Assembly (NCBI GenBank): GCA_013339895.1
Contig: JABACO010000138.1
Coordinates: 1-64,000 of the forward strand
DNA: 64,000 bases
Direction: 5' to 3'
From: Ephydatia muelleri
Lineage: Eukaryota; Porifera; Demospongiae; Spongillida; Spongillidae
Shown here: positions 52,206 through 62,766 of the stretch, piece after piece
Layout: every line of letters starts with the position of its first letter
Position numbering within the stretch: position 1 is the first letter of the stretch
Program-made: the position numbers and the translations under genes
Notes under the pieces: generated by a model
What the model saw: the letters and a program-made list of their open reading frames with translations, nothing else
Told to the model about the DNA's origin: nothing
Database searches by the model: none

Positions 52206-53302
52206 GACATCATCATCAATTTTGGCACAGCGGACATGCAGCCAAAGTACTGATGCTGGCCTGGTCATTGTACATTGAGTTTCTAATTGCTTGAAATTAA
52301 TTAATGCCAACAATTCTATGAAGCTTTTGGAGTATTTGGTTTATGAAGCCTCGTGGTTTCACATGCACCATGGAGTAGTAGCTTTGCAATATATATAGCT
52401 GTCAGTACAACAAACATAATAATAATGGCAAACACCACCATTCCCTTCCTTACTGTAAGCAAGTCAAGGAAACTTGAGCAGCCAATGATATTTAAATGAA
52501 CGCCCACCACTACGCTTTGGAAAGTAGTAATCTACTGCTGGCTTGAAATGATTAACTAGAAAATCGTACTTGCTCTGGTGTACTGATGGATGCACCTGAC
52601 AAAAATTGCTACCTCACTGCAATCCGAGATATAATCGATGGTAATTAACCTATATTGGCTGAAGAGATATCATCACTTGATGACAGCCAATGAGGTCACG
52701 GCACTTGGTGCCACTACTTTCGACTGCTTCAAAATCGATCACGCCAATACATAAGATAATTATATGTGTATTTATCACAAACATTCAACTTTAAGAATTG
52801 ATTTTAAACTTAACCTTGCTCTGGCCATTAAATGTGAATTGGTGGAGTTATCCAAGCGATATCTCTGTGTCCTGTTTAACTGTACATTCCTATGTCTTTG
52901 CTGTGCATTAAGTAAATTAAAGAACTAACAGGTCCCTGACATACTGCCTTCAACAGTGAACATGCTTGCCTAATGTACCACTGATTGACTCCAAAGCACA
53001 GCTACATGTAAGTCCCCAGCTGATCAGTTGAAGGTTCCTATGAATGTTGCATGTTTTTCACATAAAGCATTCATTCAAAAACAATAAAATACAATTTTAT
53101 GTAGCAGAGAACATTTCAATGTCAATGCAATGGTTCAAACATGTTGTAGCAAATGCAAAGCATGTACAGCATCACATCATAAAACACTCCTACTGCCTTA
53201 TTACCATGTCATATGCACCAACTTGCCAGTTGACCCGTCAAGAGTCCAAAAATCACGACAATAATGAACATCACGCGATCAGCAAAACTATCAGATGTAC
53301 CA
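52206..53302. other. Intergenic stretch, nothing recognised
   Basis: AT-rich sequence between the ROC fragment and the 3' end of the receptor gene. No exon or RNA gene supported. Confidence 0.5.
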
Positions 53303-55354
53303 TCACGTCAGGTGGTCATAGTCAATATCGCTGTCACTGTCAACTGCAGACCTCATGGTGTGCATTTGAGTGCCCTCCTGGGGAGAACCAGGAGCAAGGT
53401 TGGTGAGCGTGGCAAACGTGATTGCTATTGGATGGGGATAATGACACCGGTGATCCACGAGGCTGGGTGGGCATTGCAACATGTTTGCTAGCTGCCATAG
53501 ATGGGGACAGTGCGGGTGATCTGTGAGGTTGGGTAGGCGTGGCCACTGGATGGACCACCTTACCACACTCCTCAACAGGGATGTAAAGCTGCTGCGAGTG
53601 TGGCTGTTGAGGTGGTTGTGGTGCCTTCAGAAGTATACTCCAGCTTCCACTCCAAGGTTCTATCCCTTTGGAATGTGGGTACGAAGAGAATACTACAGAT
53701 GGCTGAGGTATATGTCCTTGAACTGGTGTGGTGGGATTACAACCCAGCACTATTTCATCATAATCTTCCTCAAAATCAGTCCTACTTGGGTACAGGGAAG
53801 CGGGTGGAGGGAAGGTGGAAGGTGGTCCGCACAACTGGCAGCTAGGCTGGGGAGCTGGAAGTGGCGTTGCCGGGGAAGACGAGCTGTCAGAGGCCACCTC
53901 ATCATAGTCGTCTTCCTGCTCCACAGGAGTGGGTTGGATGAAGAGAGCGGGTGGATTGGGGAGGCGGGCTGGCATGGTGTTGTATTGCCACTGACTTGGA
54001 GGGAAGGGGGCGGGGTCTGTCACAGGCGGCAGAGGTTTAGTCTGAGCACTGTCCTCTCCAGAAACGAGTGGTTGATGGGCACTAATAGGAGCAGTACTTG
54101 CGTTCTCAAAGCCAGAAAAGTTGTTCAGAAGGGCAGGGGTGGTGTTCTGAGGTGTAGGGGTGCTGTTCAGTGGTGTAGGGGTGCTGTTCAAAGGTGCAGG
54201 GGTGCTGTTCAGAGGTGTAGGGGTGCTAGCGCTGTTCAAAGGTGCAGGGGGTGCTGTTCAATGGTGTAGGGGTGCTGTTCAGAGGTGTAGGGGTGCTGTT
54301 CAGAGGTGCAGTGGTGGTGTTCTGAGGTGTAGGGGCGGTGTTCTGGGGTGTCATGGTGGAACTCTCAGGACCAGTTCCACTATTCAGGGAGTTGACAGCA
54401 ATACTCCTGAGAGGGGTAGATGCGACATTTTGACGGCTGGGGACCCTGCTCTGAGGACTAGGGTTCAGACCAGAGGAGCAGTTCTGAGGATCAGAGATGC
54501 TGCTTTCAACACCTGAGACGCCGTTCTTTAGGCCAGGTGCAACTGTTTGAACACCTGAGGTGTTGGTCTGAGTGCCAGAAATGTTATTCGTCAGGCCAGG
54601 AGTGCCAGCAGTGCTACCATGGGGGTAAGGAGTAGCAAATCCACTATGCAGCTTATGGGCATTATCAACCATGAGGTGGTCATACATAGACTCTTCAAGG
54701 ACACTGTCCTCCACGTTGGAGACAGTATCGGAGCAGATCTCATCGTAATCCACGTCCAACTGTTCCCCTGGTACACTCCCAGCAAGGGCGCTGGAAGAAC
54801 CAATGCCAAAGATATTGGCACCGTGGCCACTGGTCAGTGCACCTGAGGACGACATGTCCGGCGCCGAGTGGTGTCGTGGGGGTGGGGCAGAAGGGAGGGG
54901 AGGCGGTGCACCCTTGGAAGGGTGGGCCCTGAATGGAACGCTCGACATGCAGTGGTGAGAAGGGTCCTCTGTGACTGTGATGGAGATGTGAGGGGTTATT
55001 GCATCAGTCGCGGGGGTTGCTTCATCTTCCAGTCTATCGTACGTCAGAGATGTGTTCAACTCATTTTCTGCAATCGTCGCATGAGCTGGAGGATTTCCCA
55101 GGTTAGTCCTACGGCGGTATCCGATGAAGGGTGTAGCGCTCTCCTCGCATTCACTGTAGTCATCGTCGTCCAGCTGCTGGAGGTACAGGAAATGGAGGTC
55201 CCGATAGAGGAGGTCGTACACCTTGGCGTTGTCCCCCTCGCCAACACTCTGCAGGTCGGGGAACTCTGGACTCAGCGGGCTCGTCTGTTCGTCCTTTGCC
55301 TCCAGCTGAGCCAAGATGTCTCTGAATGTGGGGCGACTTGAGGGAGTTGGATGC
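53303..55354 (-). CDS. End of kinase domain and long tyrosine-motif tail
   Basis: Starts HPTPSSRPTFRDILAQLE, the end of the kinase domain. The tail carries VYDLL, DDYSEC, TYDRLEDE, DYDEICSD, MYDHLM, DDYDEVASD and DYDEIVLG, set in Pro/Ser/Thr-rich sequence, plus about ten copies of a TPTPLNS-type heptad. A frame change near 54240 lies in a five-G run where sister heptads have four. Near the end another frame gives AVDSDSDIDYDHLT and a stop at about 53303, a likelier C-terminus than the stop at 53340. Repeated acidic YDE motifs suggest docking sites for SH2 proteins. Confidence 0.7.
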
Positions 55355-58300
55355 CTTGAGGGGTGTATGGAAACACATGTTACACCACAGTGACACTGTA
55401 CTGTAATATTTCTTATATTTGATACGGAATAGATTTCAGAAATATTTTCTTACACAATTTGCAATGCCGTCTGATTGCTGATCCAAGTGCATAAACATGG
55501 AATACCATTGTAATTATAACCCTGCTACTGGTCTAATATTCTTTTGTCACAAATTTCAGTAATTTCGTCATTCATTTGTCATTTTTCTTATATTGGAGTT
55601 TCCTACAGTAAATACCCACCAGAAAACATGTGCGTGTACCATACCAGTATAGAATGTTGATAGACAGTCTGTATGCACTGAATACGTGCAATGCAGATGG
55701 AATACATGTAGACGTACACATACACACAGCAGACACACAAAGCATCCAAAATGACTATACATGTACGTACTAAAGCAACACACAGCACTCCTATCCTGCA
55801 TCTAGTGACATCAATACGGTACAACCACATATAAAGTGATGCAATTAACACCAGAAGCTTACAACATGTTCAACATACAGTAATCTGACACCTACCAAGC
55901 AGTGATCATCAATTTGTATATCTTCCTGGAGCAGCCAGGTGGGGGGAGGAAGGCGGTGCCCCACAGACAGCATGCCTATAACCTGATTTGGTGGTGGTAA
56001 CAGTTCATAGACCACAGCAAAACTAGGGTTTCCCTCCATCTCCCTTGAAATATGTTGACTGGGAGACATGCCCTTTTCAGAGTACAGTAAAAAAAATACC
56101 ATGCTTAATATTATAATTCTGCTCTTATATGCTTCCCTCTCTCATCTCCATCTCCCCTCCTCATCTCCATCTCCCCTCCTCATCTCCATCTCCCCTCCTC
56201 ATCTCCATCTCCCCTCCTCATCTCCATCTCCCCTCCTCATCTCCATCTCCCCTCCTCATCTCCCTCTCCCCTCCTCATCTCCCTCTCCCCTCCTCATCTC
56301 CATCTCCCCTCCTCATCTCCCTCTCCCCTCCTCATCTCCATCTCCCCTCCTCATCTCCATCTCCCCTCCTCATCTCCATCTCCCCTCCTCATCTCCATCT
56401 CCCCTCCTCATCTCCCTCTCCCCCCTCATCTCCCTCTCCCCTCCTCATCTCCATCTCCCCTCCTCATCTCCATCTCCCCTCCTCATCTCCATCTCCCCTC
56501 CTCATCTCCATCTCCCCTCCTCATCTCCATCTCCCCTCCTCATCTCCATCTCCCCTCCTCATCTCCATCTCCCCTCCTCATCTCCATCTCCCCTCCTCAT
56601 CTCCATCTCCCCTCCTCATCTCCATCTCCCCTCCTCATCTCCCATCTCCCCTCCTCATCTCCATCTCCCCTCCTCATCTCCCTCTCCCCTCCTCATCTCC
56701 ATCTCCCCTCCTCATCTCCCTCTCCCCTCCTCATCTCCCTCTCCCCTCCTCATCTCCATCTCCCCTCCTCATCTCCATCTCCCTCTCCTCCTCCATCTCC
56801 CCTCCTCATCTCCATCTCCCCTCCTCATCTCCCTCTCCCCTCCTCATCTCCCTCTCCCTCCTCATCTCCATCTCCCTCCTCATCTCCATCTCCCCTCCTC
56901 ATCTCCATCTCCCCTCCTCATCTCCATCTCCCCTCCTCATCTCCACTCTCCCCTCCTCATCTCCCTCTCCCCTCCTCATCTCCATCTCCCCTCCTCATCT
57001 CCATCTCCCCTCCTCATCTCCATCTCCCCTCCTCATCTCCATCTCCCCTCCTCATCTCCCTCTCCCCTCCTCATCTCCATCTCCCCTCCTCATCTCCATC
57101 TCCCCTCCTCATCTCCTCTCTCCCCTCCTCATCTCCCTCTCCCTCCTCATCTCCTCCGCTCTCCCCTCCCTCATCTCCCTCCCCCCTCATCTCCCTCCTC
57201 CCCCCTCATCTCCATCTCCCCTCCTCATCTCCATCTCCCCTCCTCATCTCCCTCTCCCTCCTCATCTCCATCTCCCCTCCTCATCTCCCTCTCCCCTCCT
57301 CATCTCCCTCTCCCCTCCTCATCTCCATCTCCCCTCCTCATCTCCATCTCTCCCCCTCCTCTCCATCTCCCCTCCTCATCTCCATCTCCCCTCCTCATCT
57401 CCATCTCCCCTCCTCATCTCCATCTCCCCTCCTCATCTCCCTCCCCCCGCTCCCCTCCCCTCCTCATCTCCCATCTCCCCTCCTCATCTCCATCTCCCTC
57501 TCCCCTCCTCCTCTCCCCATCTCCCCTCCTCATCCCCTCGCCCTCCTCATCTTCCATCTCCCCTCCTCATCTCCATCTCCCCTCCTCATCTCCCTCTCCC
57601 CTCCTCATCTCCATCTCCCCTCTCATCTCCATCTCCCCTCCTCATCTCCATCTCCCCTCCTCATCTCCATCTCCCCTCCTCATCTCCATCTCCCCTCCTC
57701 ATCTCCATCTCCCCTCCTCATCTCCCTCCCCCCTCCCATCTCCATCTCCCCTCCTCATCTCTCCGTCTCCTCCTCATCTCCATCTCCCCTCCTCATCTCC
57801 ATCTCCCCTCCTCATCTCCATCTCCCCTCCTCATCTCCGTCTCCCCTCCTCCGCTTCCGTCTCCCCTCCTCATCTCCCTCTCCCCTCCTCATCTCCATCT
57901 CCCCTCCTCATCTCCATCTCCCCTCCTCATCTCCATCTCCCTCCTCATCTCCATCCCCCTCCTCATCTCCATCTCCCTCCTCATCTCCATCTCCCCTCCT
58001 CATCTCCATCTCCCCTCCTCATCTCCATCTCCCCTCCTCCTCTCCATCTCCCCTCCTCATCTCCATCTCCCCTCCTCATCTCCATCTCCCCTCCTCATCT
58101 CCATCTCCCCTCCTCATCTCCATCTCCCCTCCTCATCTCCATCTCCCTCCTCACTCCATCTCCCCCTCCTCATCGCCATCTCCCCTCCTCATCTCCCTCT
58201 CCATCTCCCCTCCTCATCTCCATCTCCCCTCCTCATCTCCATCTCCCCTCCTCACCTCCATCTCCCTTCCTCATCGCCATCTCCCCTCATCTCCATCTCC

Positions 58301-60631
58301 CTCTCCCCTCATCGCCATCTCCCCACCTCATCTCCTCCCCCTCCTCATCTCCCTCTCCCTCCTCAGCTCCCTTCCCTTCCTTATCTCCCTCTCCCCTCCT
58401 CATCTCCCTCTCCCCTCTCATCTCCATCTCCCCTCCTCATCTCCATCTCCCCTCCTCATCCTCCATCTCCCCTCCCTCTCCATCTCCCCTCCTCTCTCCA
58501 TCTCTCCCTCCTCATCTCCATCTCTCTCCCTCCTCATCTCCATCTCCCCTCCTCATCTCCATCTCCCCTCCTCACCTCCATCTCCCCTCCTCATCGCCAT
58601 CTCCCTTCCTCATCGCCATCTCCCCTCCTCATCTCCATCTCCCTCTCCCCTCATCTCCATCTCCCCACCTCATCTCCCTCTCCCCTCATCTCCCTCTCCC
58701 CTCCTCATCTCCTCTCCCCGCCTCATCTCCTCTCCCCTCCTCATCTCCCTCTCCCCTCCTCATCTCCCTCTCCCCTCCATCAGCTCCCTTCCCTTCCTTA
58801 TCTCCATCTCCATCTTCATCTCCTTCATCATTCATTGTTTTCCCCTCCCCATCCTACAAGCAAGCCATAAATGTACCTCAGAAGGGGAACATCCCTTGAA
58901 AGGCCAGTTCTCCTAAGGTCCCAGAGTTCATAAAGGAGACACCCAAAGCTCCACACATCGCTGGATGTTGAGTAGAGGCTTGAGCGAAGCACTTCTACTG
59001 GCATCCAATTGATCAACGAGTCATCAACGATACCATCATAGCGAGCTAATCGTGCATTTTCAATTCCACCGATCTAAACAATGTAAGGAATCAACTTGTA
59101 ATTTAAGCTCACAAATTGTAAATGGTCAAGTGTAACAACCTTGCATGTATCATTTGCAGAGACATAGACATTCTTAGCAGCCAGGCCATGGTGAATGACA
59201 CCCTTGTCGGATAGGTAAATCATTCCACGTGCAATGTGTCGTGCAAATGTCTGAAGTTGCTGGATGCCACTGACACTCCTGATGCCATCCCTATTAAACC
59301 AAAACAACATAAAGGGTAGTTCTGTTCCTTCATGTCAAAACACAACCTTTTTCGCAGAGCATACAAGTAACCTCAGCAAGCTACCATTGGTGCAGTACTC
59401 AGTCACAATGCAAACCTGAATTTGGGAAAGAAGAAAAAGGTGATCCAGCTATGATAAAGTGAGATATAAGGTGTGAGGTGAGGTGTAAAGTGAGGTGTAA
59501 GCAGATGAGGTAAGGTGTAAGAGGTGAGGTGTGAGGAGGTAAGGAGGTGTAAGACGTGAGGTGTGGAGGTAAGGAGTGTAAGAGGTGAGGTATAAGATGT
59601 GTGAGGTATGAGGAGATGGATGAATAAGTTGAAAGCTATGAAGAAGGAGGATGAGGAAGTAGAGCATGGAAGCAGCACTCAAAATGGCACATGGTACAAT
59701 TCAAGGGGACGCACACGTTCTGGTTCAACCATTATCCCAATGGTTGTGACCACGTTGGGGTGCTCCAAGCGACCCATGGTGACTGCAGTTTGCAGGAGTG
59801 TGATCCTGTCCTTCTGGGTGCCCAGGCCAATCATCGTCACCTCCTGCGGTTTCTTGTGGGGAACATGCCACAGTGCCCTGTGCACACTCCCTAAGAGGCC
59901 ACGCCCAATTTCAGAAAGCAACCTAGACACAAATGCTACATATTACACACACTACACGTAGAACACATCACTACTCATACAAGATGTACACATTACATCA
60001 GTGCACACGTTGAATGCATACAAATGAATGGTTCACAACATACATGAATCTGGGCAAATGAGCTTGGGGAATGTGAAGGCACGAATGAATTGACTGCAAG
60101 AGTGCTATTTTAATTATGACATTAATATGTATTGTATTTAAAACAGAACAATCGATTACATCCTGAGAAAAGTGAATAGAAACCATATCAATCCAAAGCA
60201 GCCAGCGAACTTGCATTGCATGCTTGGACATATTCAACCAGTGGATGATGATGAAACGATCGATACAAATTCTGACACACCAGTATATAGCAGGTAATGC
60301 TCAACACATAATAACCTTCAATAACTCAACTATGGAAAATTTGGCGAGTATGCATACAATGCTTTATTCATCATAGAGATTAATTTCACAATCCTTGACT
60401 GCATCGAAAACCACCTGATAGATGGCAACTGTACCAATTCATGCAAGATACCATTCGCTCAAATGTTACCCAGCTAAATACTAGACATACACACCATTTC
60501 AGTATGTACTGTTGTAAGCATGCCAGAGAAAATGTTATTAAAATAGTCATGTTGGATGGTTAGCATTCCCCCGGTATATTATTAAAAGCAGATTATAATG
60601 AATTGGAAAGGTATGGAATAAAGGACACACA

Positions 60632-60671
<40 letters not shown>

Positions 60672-61893
60672 ACACACACACATGTACACAAACACACACA
60701 CACACAATGGCGTGCATAAACACCCACATACACACACAATACACATACACATACACAACATACTGTACACAACACACATATGCTCAAACATTTCACACGC
60801 ACAGGGCATACATGTACAATGCAATTATCAGGACAAGGATGCTACATTTGTTTACTTAGCAATACTCACTGGATGTCAGTCGCACTGATCAACATAACCT
60901 CCTCTTTCGCCAGCTGACAGATCAATTCCATCTCACTAGATGCACAGGCTTCCTAATGGAATTTACAACACCATTGAGATCATTGAAACCTCTTCACCTA
61001 CCACTAATGGTCAACAGTCCATTACCCTCCCACAAGGCAAATGACACAACAACACATACCTGTGTGCAGCTGATGCGATTCAGTGCCGACGTTTCCATGG
61101 AAAGAAGATTCAGAGGAGGAAACGTGTCTTCATGAGCACCTGCAACCTGAATCGTCTCATCATCAGGAAGGACAGTGGGTTGGGTGCGCTCGTTTGACTT
61201 CACACACGTTGGCTCTGCCCCCTCCGACGCTGGGACTTCATACATGAGGGGGTCTGGCTCGGCCGGGAGAGGGACTGGGCCTCGTACAGCAAAGGGCTAT
61301 GAGCGTTTGCCCCGGCAGAGATGGGGAGCTCGTACACCTCGGGGCTTTCCCCTCCTGACGCCCCAGGGACCCCACACGCTGGAGGATCACCTCCATGGTT
61401 GCTGCTGATGTTCCCTCGAAGTGGTGTGTCCTTGCCCAGGTTAATGCAGCCTGGCTTGCTGCCTGAGGATGTGGCTGGCACTGTCTTGAGTGGAGCCCAG
61501 TTACCTAGTGTGCAGGGAGCATGGTGTTGACAGCATTGACAAATAAATAATTAAAATAAAATCCATACCAATTCGTTCGGATTGCTTTGAAGTTGGGCCC
61601 TCATCAATTGCAGCACATATGTTGTTTGGATGGGACTGTGACTTGCAGCATAATAAGACACCAATGATGGGGACAGATAGCACAGCCAATGGAGCAAGAA
61701 CTACGATAAGAATACTCCAATGTGAATAGGCGTATCGAGATAAGCCCGTGTTTTGTGGACTGTCTTGGTTGTGATCAAATCCTTGCGCTAGCTTAGCTTG
61801 GAGAGCAGCTCTTTGCATAAAACGGATAGATAAGGCTGACGGGTCTGCCAGGAAAGCAAACATGTTAATTGAGTAGCAGTTGCATATGTGCCC

Positions 61894-61926
<33 letters not shown>

Positions 61927-62467
61927 CCCCCACTCATCAAATGCCAAAATTTCAATTTCCCAAACCCACCTCTGTCGGGGTTGAATATCTGCAGAGAGAT
62001 GCAGAACGGCTCGGTTGAGGATAGACAGTTCGATATTTCAATAAGATTTGGCTCGGTTACCGCGGCGAGTTGATAAAGCTGCGAGAGGTCGCGGCTCTTG
62101 CTGACGTGCACCGCTATCACCATCGTCATGTGAATGCTCCACGTACGCACCAAAAACATCACGTGATAAAACTCTGAAATACTCGGCTTCGGAAGACGGT
62201 ACGTTTCGCACGCCAGGGTCCTTTTGGCCGTTACTGCTGAAGATGGGAAAGCTCTGGCTATGCACTAGGTCCAATTGGAGCGCTCCTCGCCTCCGCCACA
62301 CCTGAAATCTAACAGCACCGGTGATGGGGTAATGGCAATAGCGCCATGACGTCAAAGTCCCGCTGCAAGGGGCAGTGTTATTCAAGTCGACCAGCTGGGT
62401 GGCATGTTCGAGAGGCTGACCTCCCGCTAGGCCAGCGCGCGCACCAAGCCGGCAAGTGGGAGGAGCT
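53303..62467 (-). CDS. Receptor-type pseudokinase, sponge RTK-like (5' exon not found)
   Basis: Ten exons on the minus strand give an extracellular beta-sandwich-like domain of a kind common in sponge membrane proteins, one transmembrane helix, a juxtamembrane region with YELP/YEVP-type tyrosines, a tyrosine-kinase-like domain split over six exons, and a tail of about 600 codons. The kinase fold is clear (GRGLLG loop, HPNVV, DVWSFG), but the beta-3 Lys, alpha-C Glu, HRD Asp and DFG Asp are all replaced, so catalysis is unlikely. By family, such receptors act as ligand-binding scaffolds or partners of active kinases (inference). Several single-base frame changes sit in C or G runs, best explained by sequence error. 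No signal-peptide exon could be supported. Confidence 0.8.
55896..55982 (-). CDS. Kinase C-lobe exon
   Basis: After acceptor CACCAAATCAG it reads VIGMLSVGHRLPPP and, one base shifted after a run of six C, PGCSRKIYKLMITAW, the standard helix G-H sequence of receptor tyrosine kinases. Removing one C from the run would also give the correct phase into WHPTPSSRPTF of the next exon, strong evidence that the extra C is an error. Confidence 0.75.
56140..58810. repeat. 2.7-kb polypyrimidine minisatellite (19-bp unit)
   Basis: About 140 copies of CTCCATCTCCCCTCCTCAT with small variations, wholly pyrimidine-biased on the plus strand, inside a kinase-domain intron. The 19-bp period makes all frames open over long distances (more than 900 codons of S/P/L/H/I), which is an artefact of the repeat. 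The pyrimidine tract is not on the transcript: the gene is transcribed as the purine strand. Confidence 0.95.
58877..59073 (-). CDS. Kinase activation-segment exon without DFG
   Basis: Begins IGGIENARLARYDG, where CKI-x-DFG is expected after the previous exon; the DFG Asp position is Gly. It continues NWMPVEVLRSS (APE-like) and YSTSSDVWSFGCLLYELW. The 3' boundary is uncertain: GAG/GTACAT gives a phase that does not match the next exon, and a one-base shifted frame near the end reads TLGELAFQGM, closer to normal kinases, so a single-base error is likely here. Confidence 0.75.
59140..59290 (-). CDS. Kinase catalytic-loop exon without HRD Asp
   Basis: Encodes FARHIARGMIYLSDKGV and IHHGLAAKNVYVSANDTCK. 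The usual IHRDLAARN is IHHGLAAKN: the catalytic Asp is Gly, while the Mg-binding Asn remains. Ends in phase 0 at TGCAAG/GTTGTT. Confidence 0.85.
59372..59415 (-). CDS. Kinase hinge exon (44 nt)
   Basis: Between CCCAAATTCAG and CTGAG/GTTACT. Encodes VCIVTEYCTNGSLLR, the canonical hinge strand (IVTEY..NGSL). Phase 0 to phase 2. Confidence 0.8.
59450..59625. repeat. GAGGTGTAAG-type minisatellite in a kinase intron
   Basis: Imperfect short units (GAGGTGTAAG, GTGAGGTGTGA, TAAGGAGGTG) in the intron between the N-lobe and hinge exons. Confidence 0.8.
59715..59922 (-). CDS. Kinase N-lobe exon (degenerate)
   Basis: Encodes LLSEIGRGLLGSVHRALW (intact GxGxxG loop), then PQEVTMIGLGTQKD, where VAVK is expected: the ATP-binding Lys position is Ile. 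LLQTAVTMGRLEHPNVV follows, where the alpha-C Glu position is Thr. Donor CGT/GTGCGT gives an in-frame join to VCIVTEYC, restoring the usual spacing between HPNVV and the hinge. Confidence 0.8.
59923..60869. other. Receptor intron with (CA)n run
   Basis: The intron between the juxtamembrane helix and N-lobe exons. It holds a CA-rich microsatellite at about 60625-60750 and nothing else recognised. Confidence 0.6.
60870..60952 (-). CDS. Juxtamembrane helix exon
   Basis: An 83-nt exon between CCATTAG and ATCCA/GTGAGT. It encodes EACASSEMELICQLAKEEVM and LISATDI, a helical lead-in to the kinase domain. Phase 0 to phase 2, matching both neighbours. Confidence 0.75.
61060..61504 (-). CDS. Juxtamembrane exon with YELP/YEVP motifs
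   Basis: Starts after CACACTAG (G/GT gives Gly, then NWAPLKTVPATS) and ends at ACACAG/GTATGT in phase 0. Contains PEVYELPISAG, LLYEAQS and LMYEVPASEG, three spaced Y-E motifs that resemble SH2-domain docking sites. A one-base frame change lies between YEAQS and LMYEVP, in a C/G-rich stretch. Confidence 0.7.
61569..61844 (-). CDS. Transmembrane exon of the receptor
   Basis: Acceptor TTTCCTGGCAG, donor ATTG/GTATGG. It encodes PSALSIRFMQ, a short linker, then the hydrophobic segment WSILIVVLAPLAVLSVPIIG and VLLCC followed by polar residues, a single-pass helix with a cytoplasmic start KSQSHPN. The 5' intron (61845-61969) contains the poly(C) run and the 3' intron is only 64 bp. Confidence 0.8.
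61893..61930. repeat. Poly(C) run in a short intron
   Basis: About 37 C with one G, in the 125-bp intron before the transmembrane exon. The length of such a run is unreliable in any assembly. Confidence 0.9.
61970..62467 (-). CDS. Ectodomain exon of the receptor
   Basis: Acceptor CTATTCCAAACAG, donor GACAGAG/GTGGGT. Translation includes LVDLNNTAPCSGTLTSWRYC, GAVRFQVWRRRG, LVHSQSFPIF and RVLSRDVFGAYV, then in another frame LAAVTEPNLIEIS and CISLQIFNPDR. The pattern C-x-G-x-L-x-x-W-R-Y-C-Y-x-P followed by an F-x-V-W strand and a GD/RDVFG turn is one I associate with sponge receptor ectodomains. One frame change lies between the two parts; the second frame fits the phase of the next exon (G/AC gives Asp). 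Confidence 0.65.
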
Positions 62468-62717
62468 CTGTTTGGAATAGCTGTACCTGTGCATGTGTAC
62501 ATGTGAATGCGCGGTGCGGTCAGGAATCACAGCATCCCCAGGCGTTCTCTTACTCACCGGAGCCATATGCAGCTACAGATAACAAGTGTACGGCCGACAA
62601 TAATCTGAATGTGTGAAGATGCACACGAGTTAAGCCGCGCACGTCATGTAGATAACTGTAGTACTTGTATCCATGGTTCTATTGTAATGTTTCATGCATG
62701 TACCGCGCACGCGCGCA

Positions 62718-62766
<49 letters not shown>

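Noticed and set aside
53523-54269. Plus-strand frame of 248 codons
   Set aside because: It is antisense to the receptor tail; the minus-strand frame has kinase context, phase agreement and tyrosine motifs.
56068-58899. Open frames of more than 900 codons rich in Ser, Pro, Leu and His
   Set aside because: They arise from a 19-bp pyrimidine repeat without stops in any frame, lie antisense to a kinase intron, and have no domain or signal.
62550-62570. ATGGCTCCG/GTGAGT as first exon of the receptor
   Set aside because: It would give a three-residue first exon and no signal peptide, so it is not supported beyond the splice motif.
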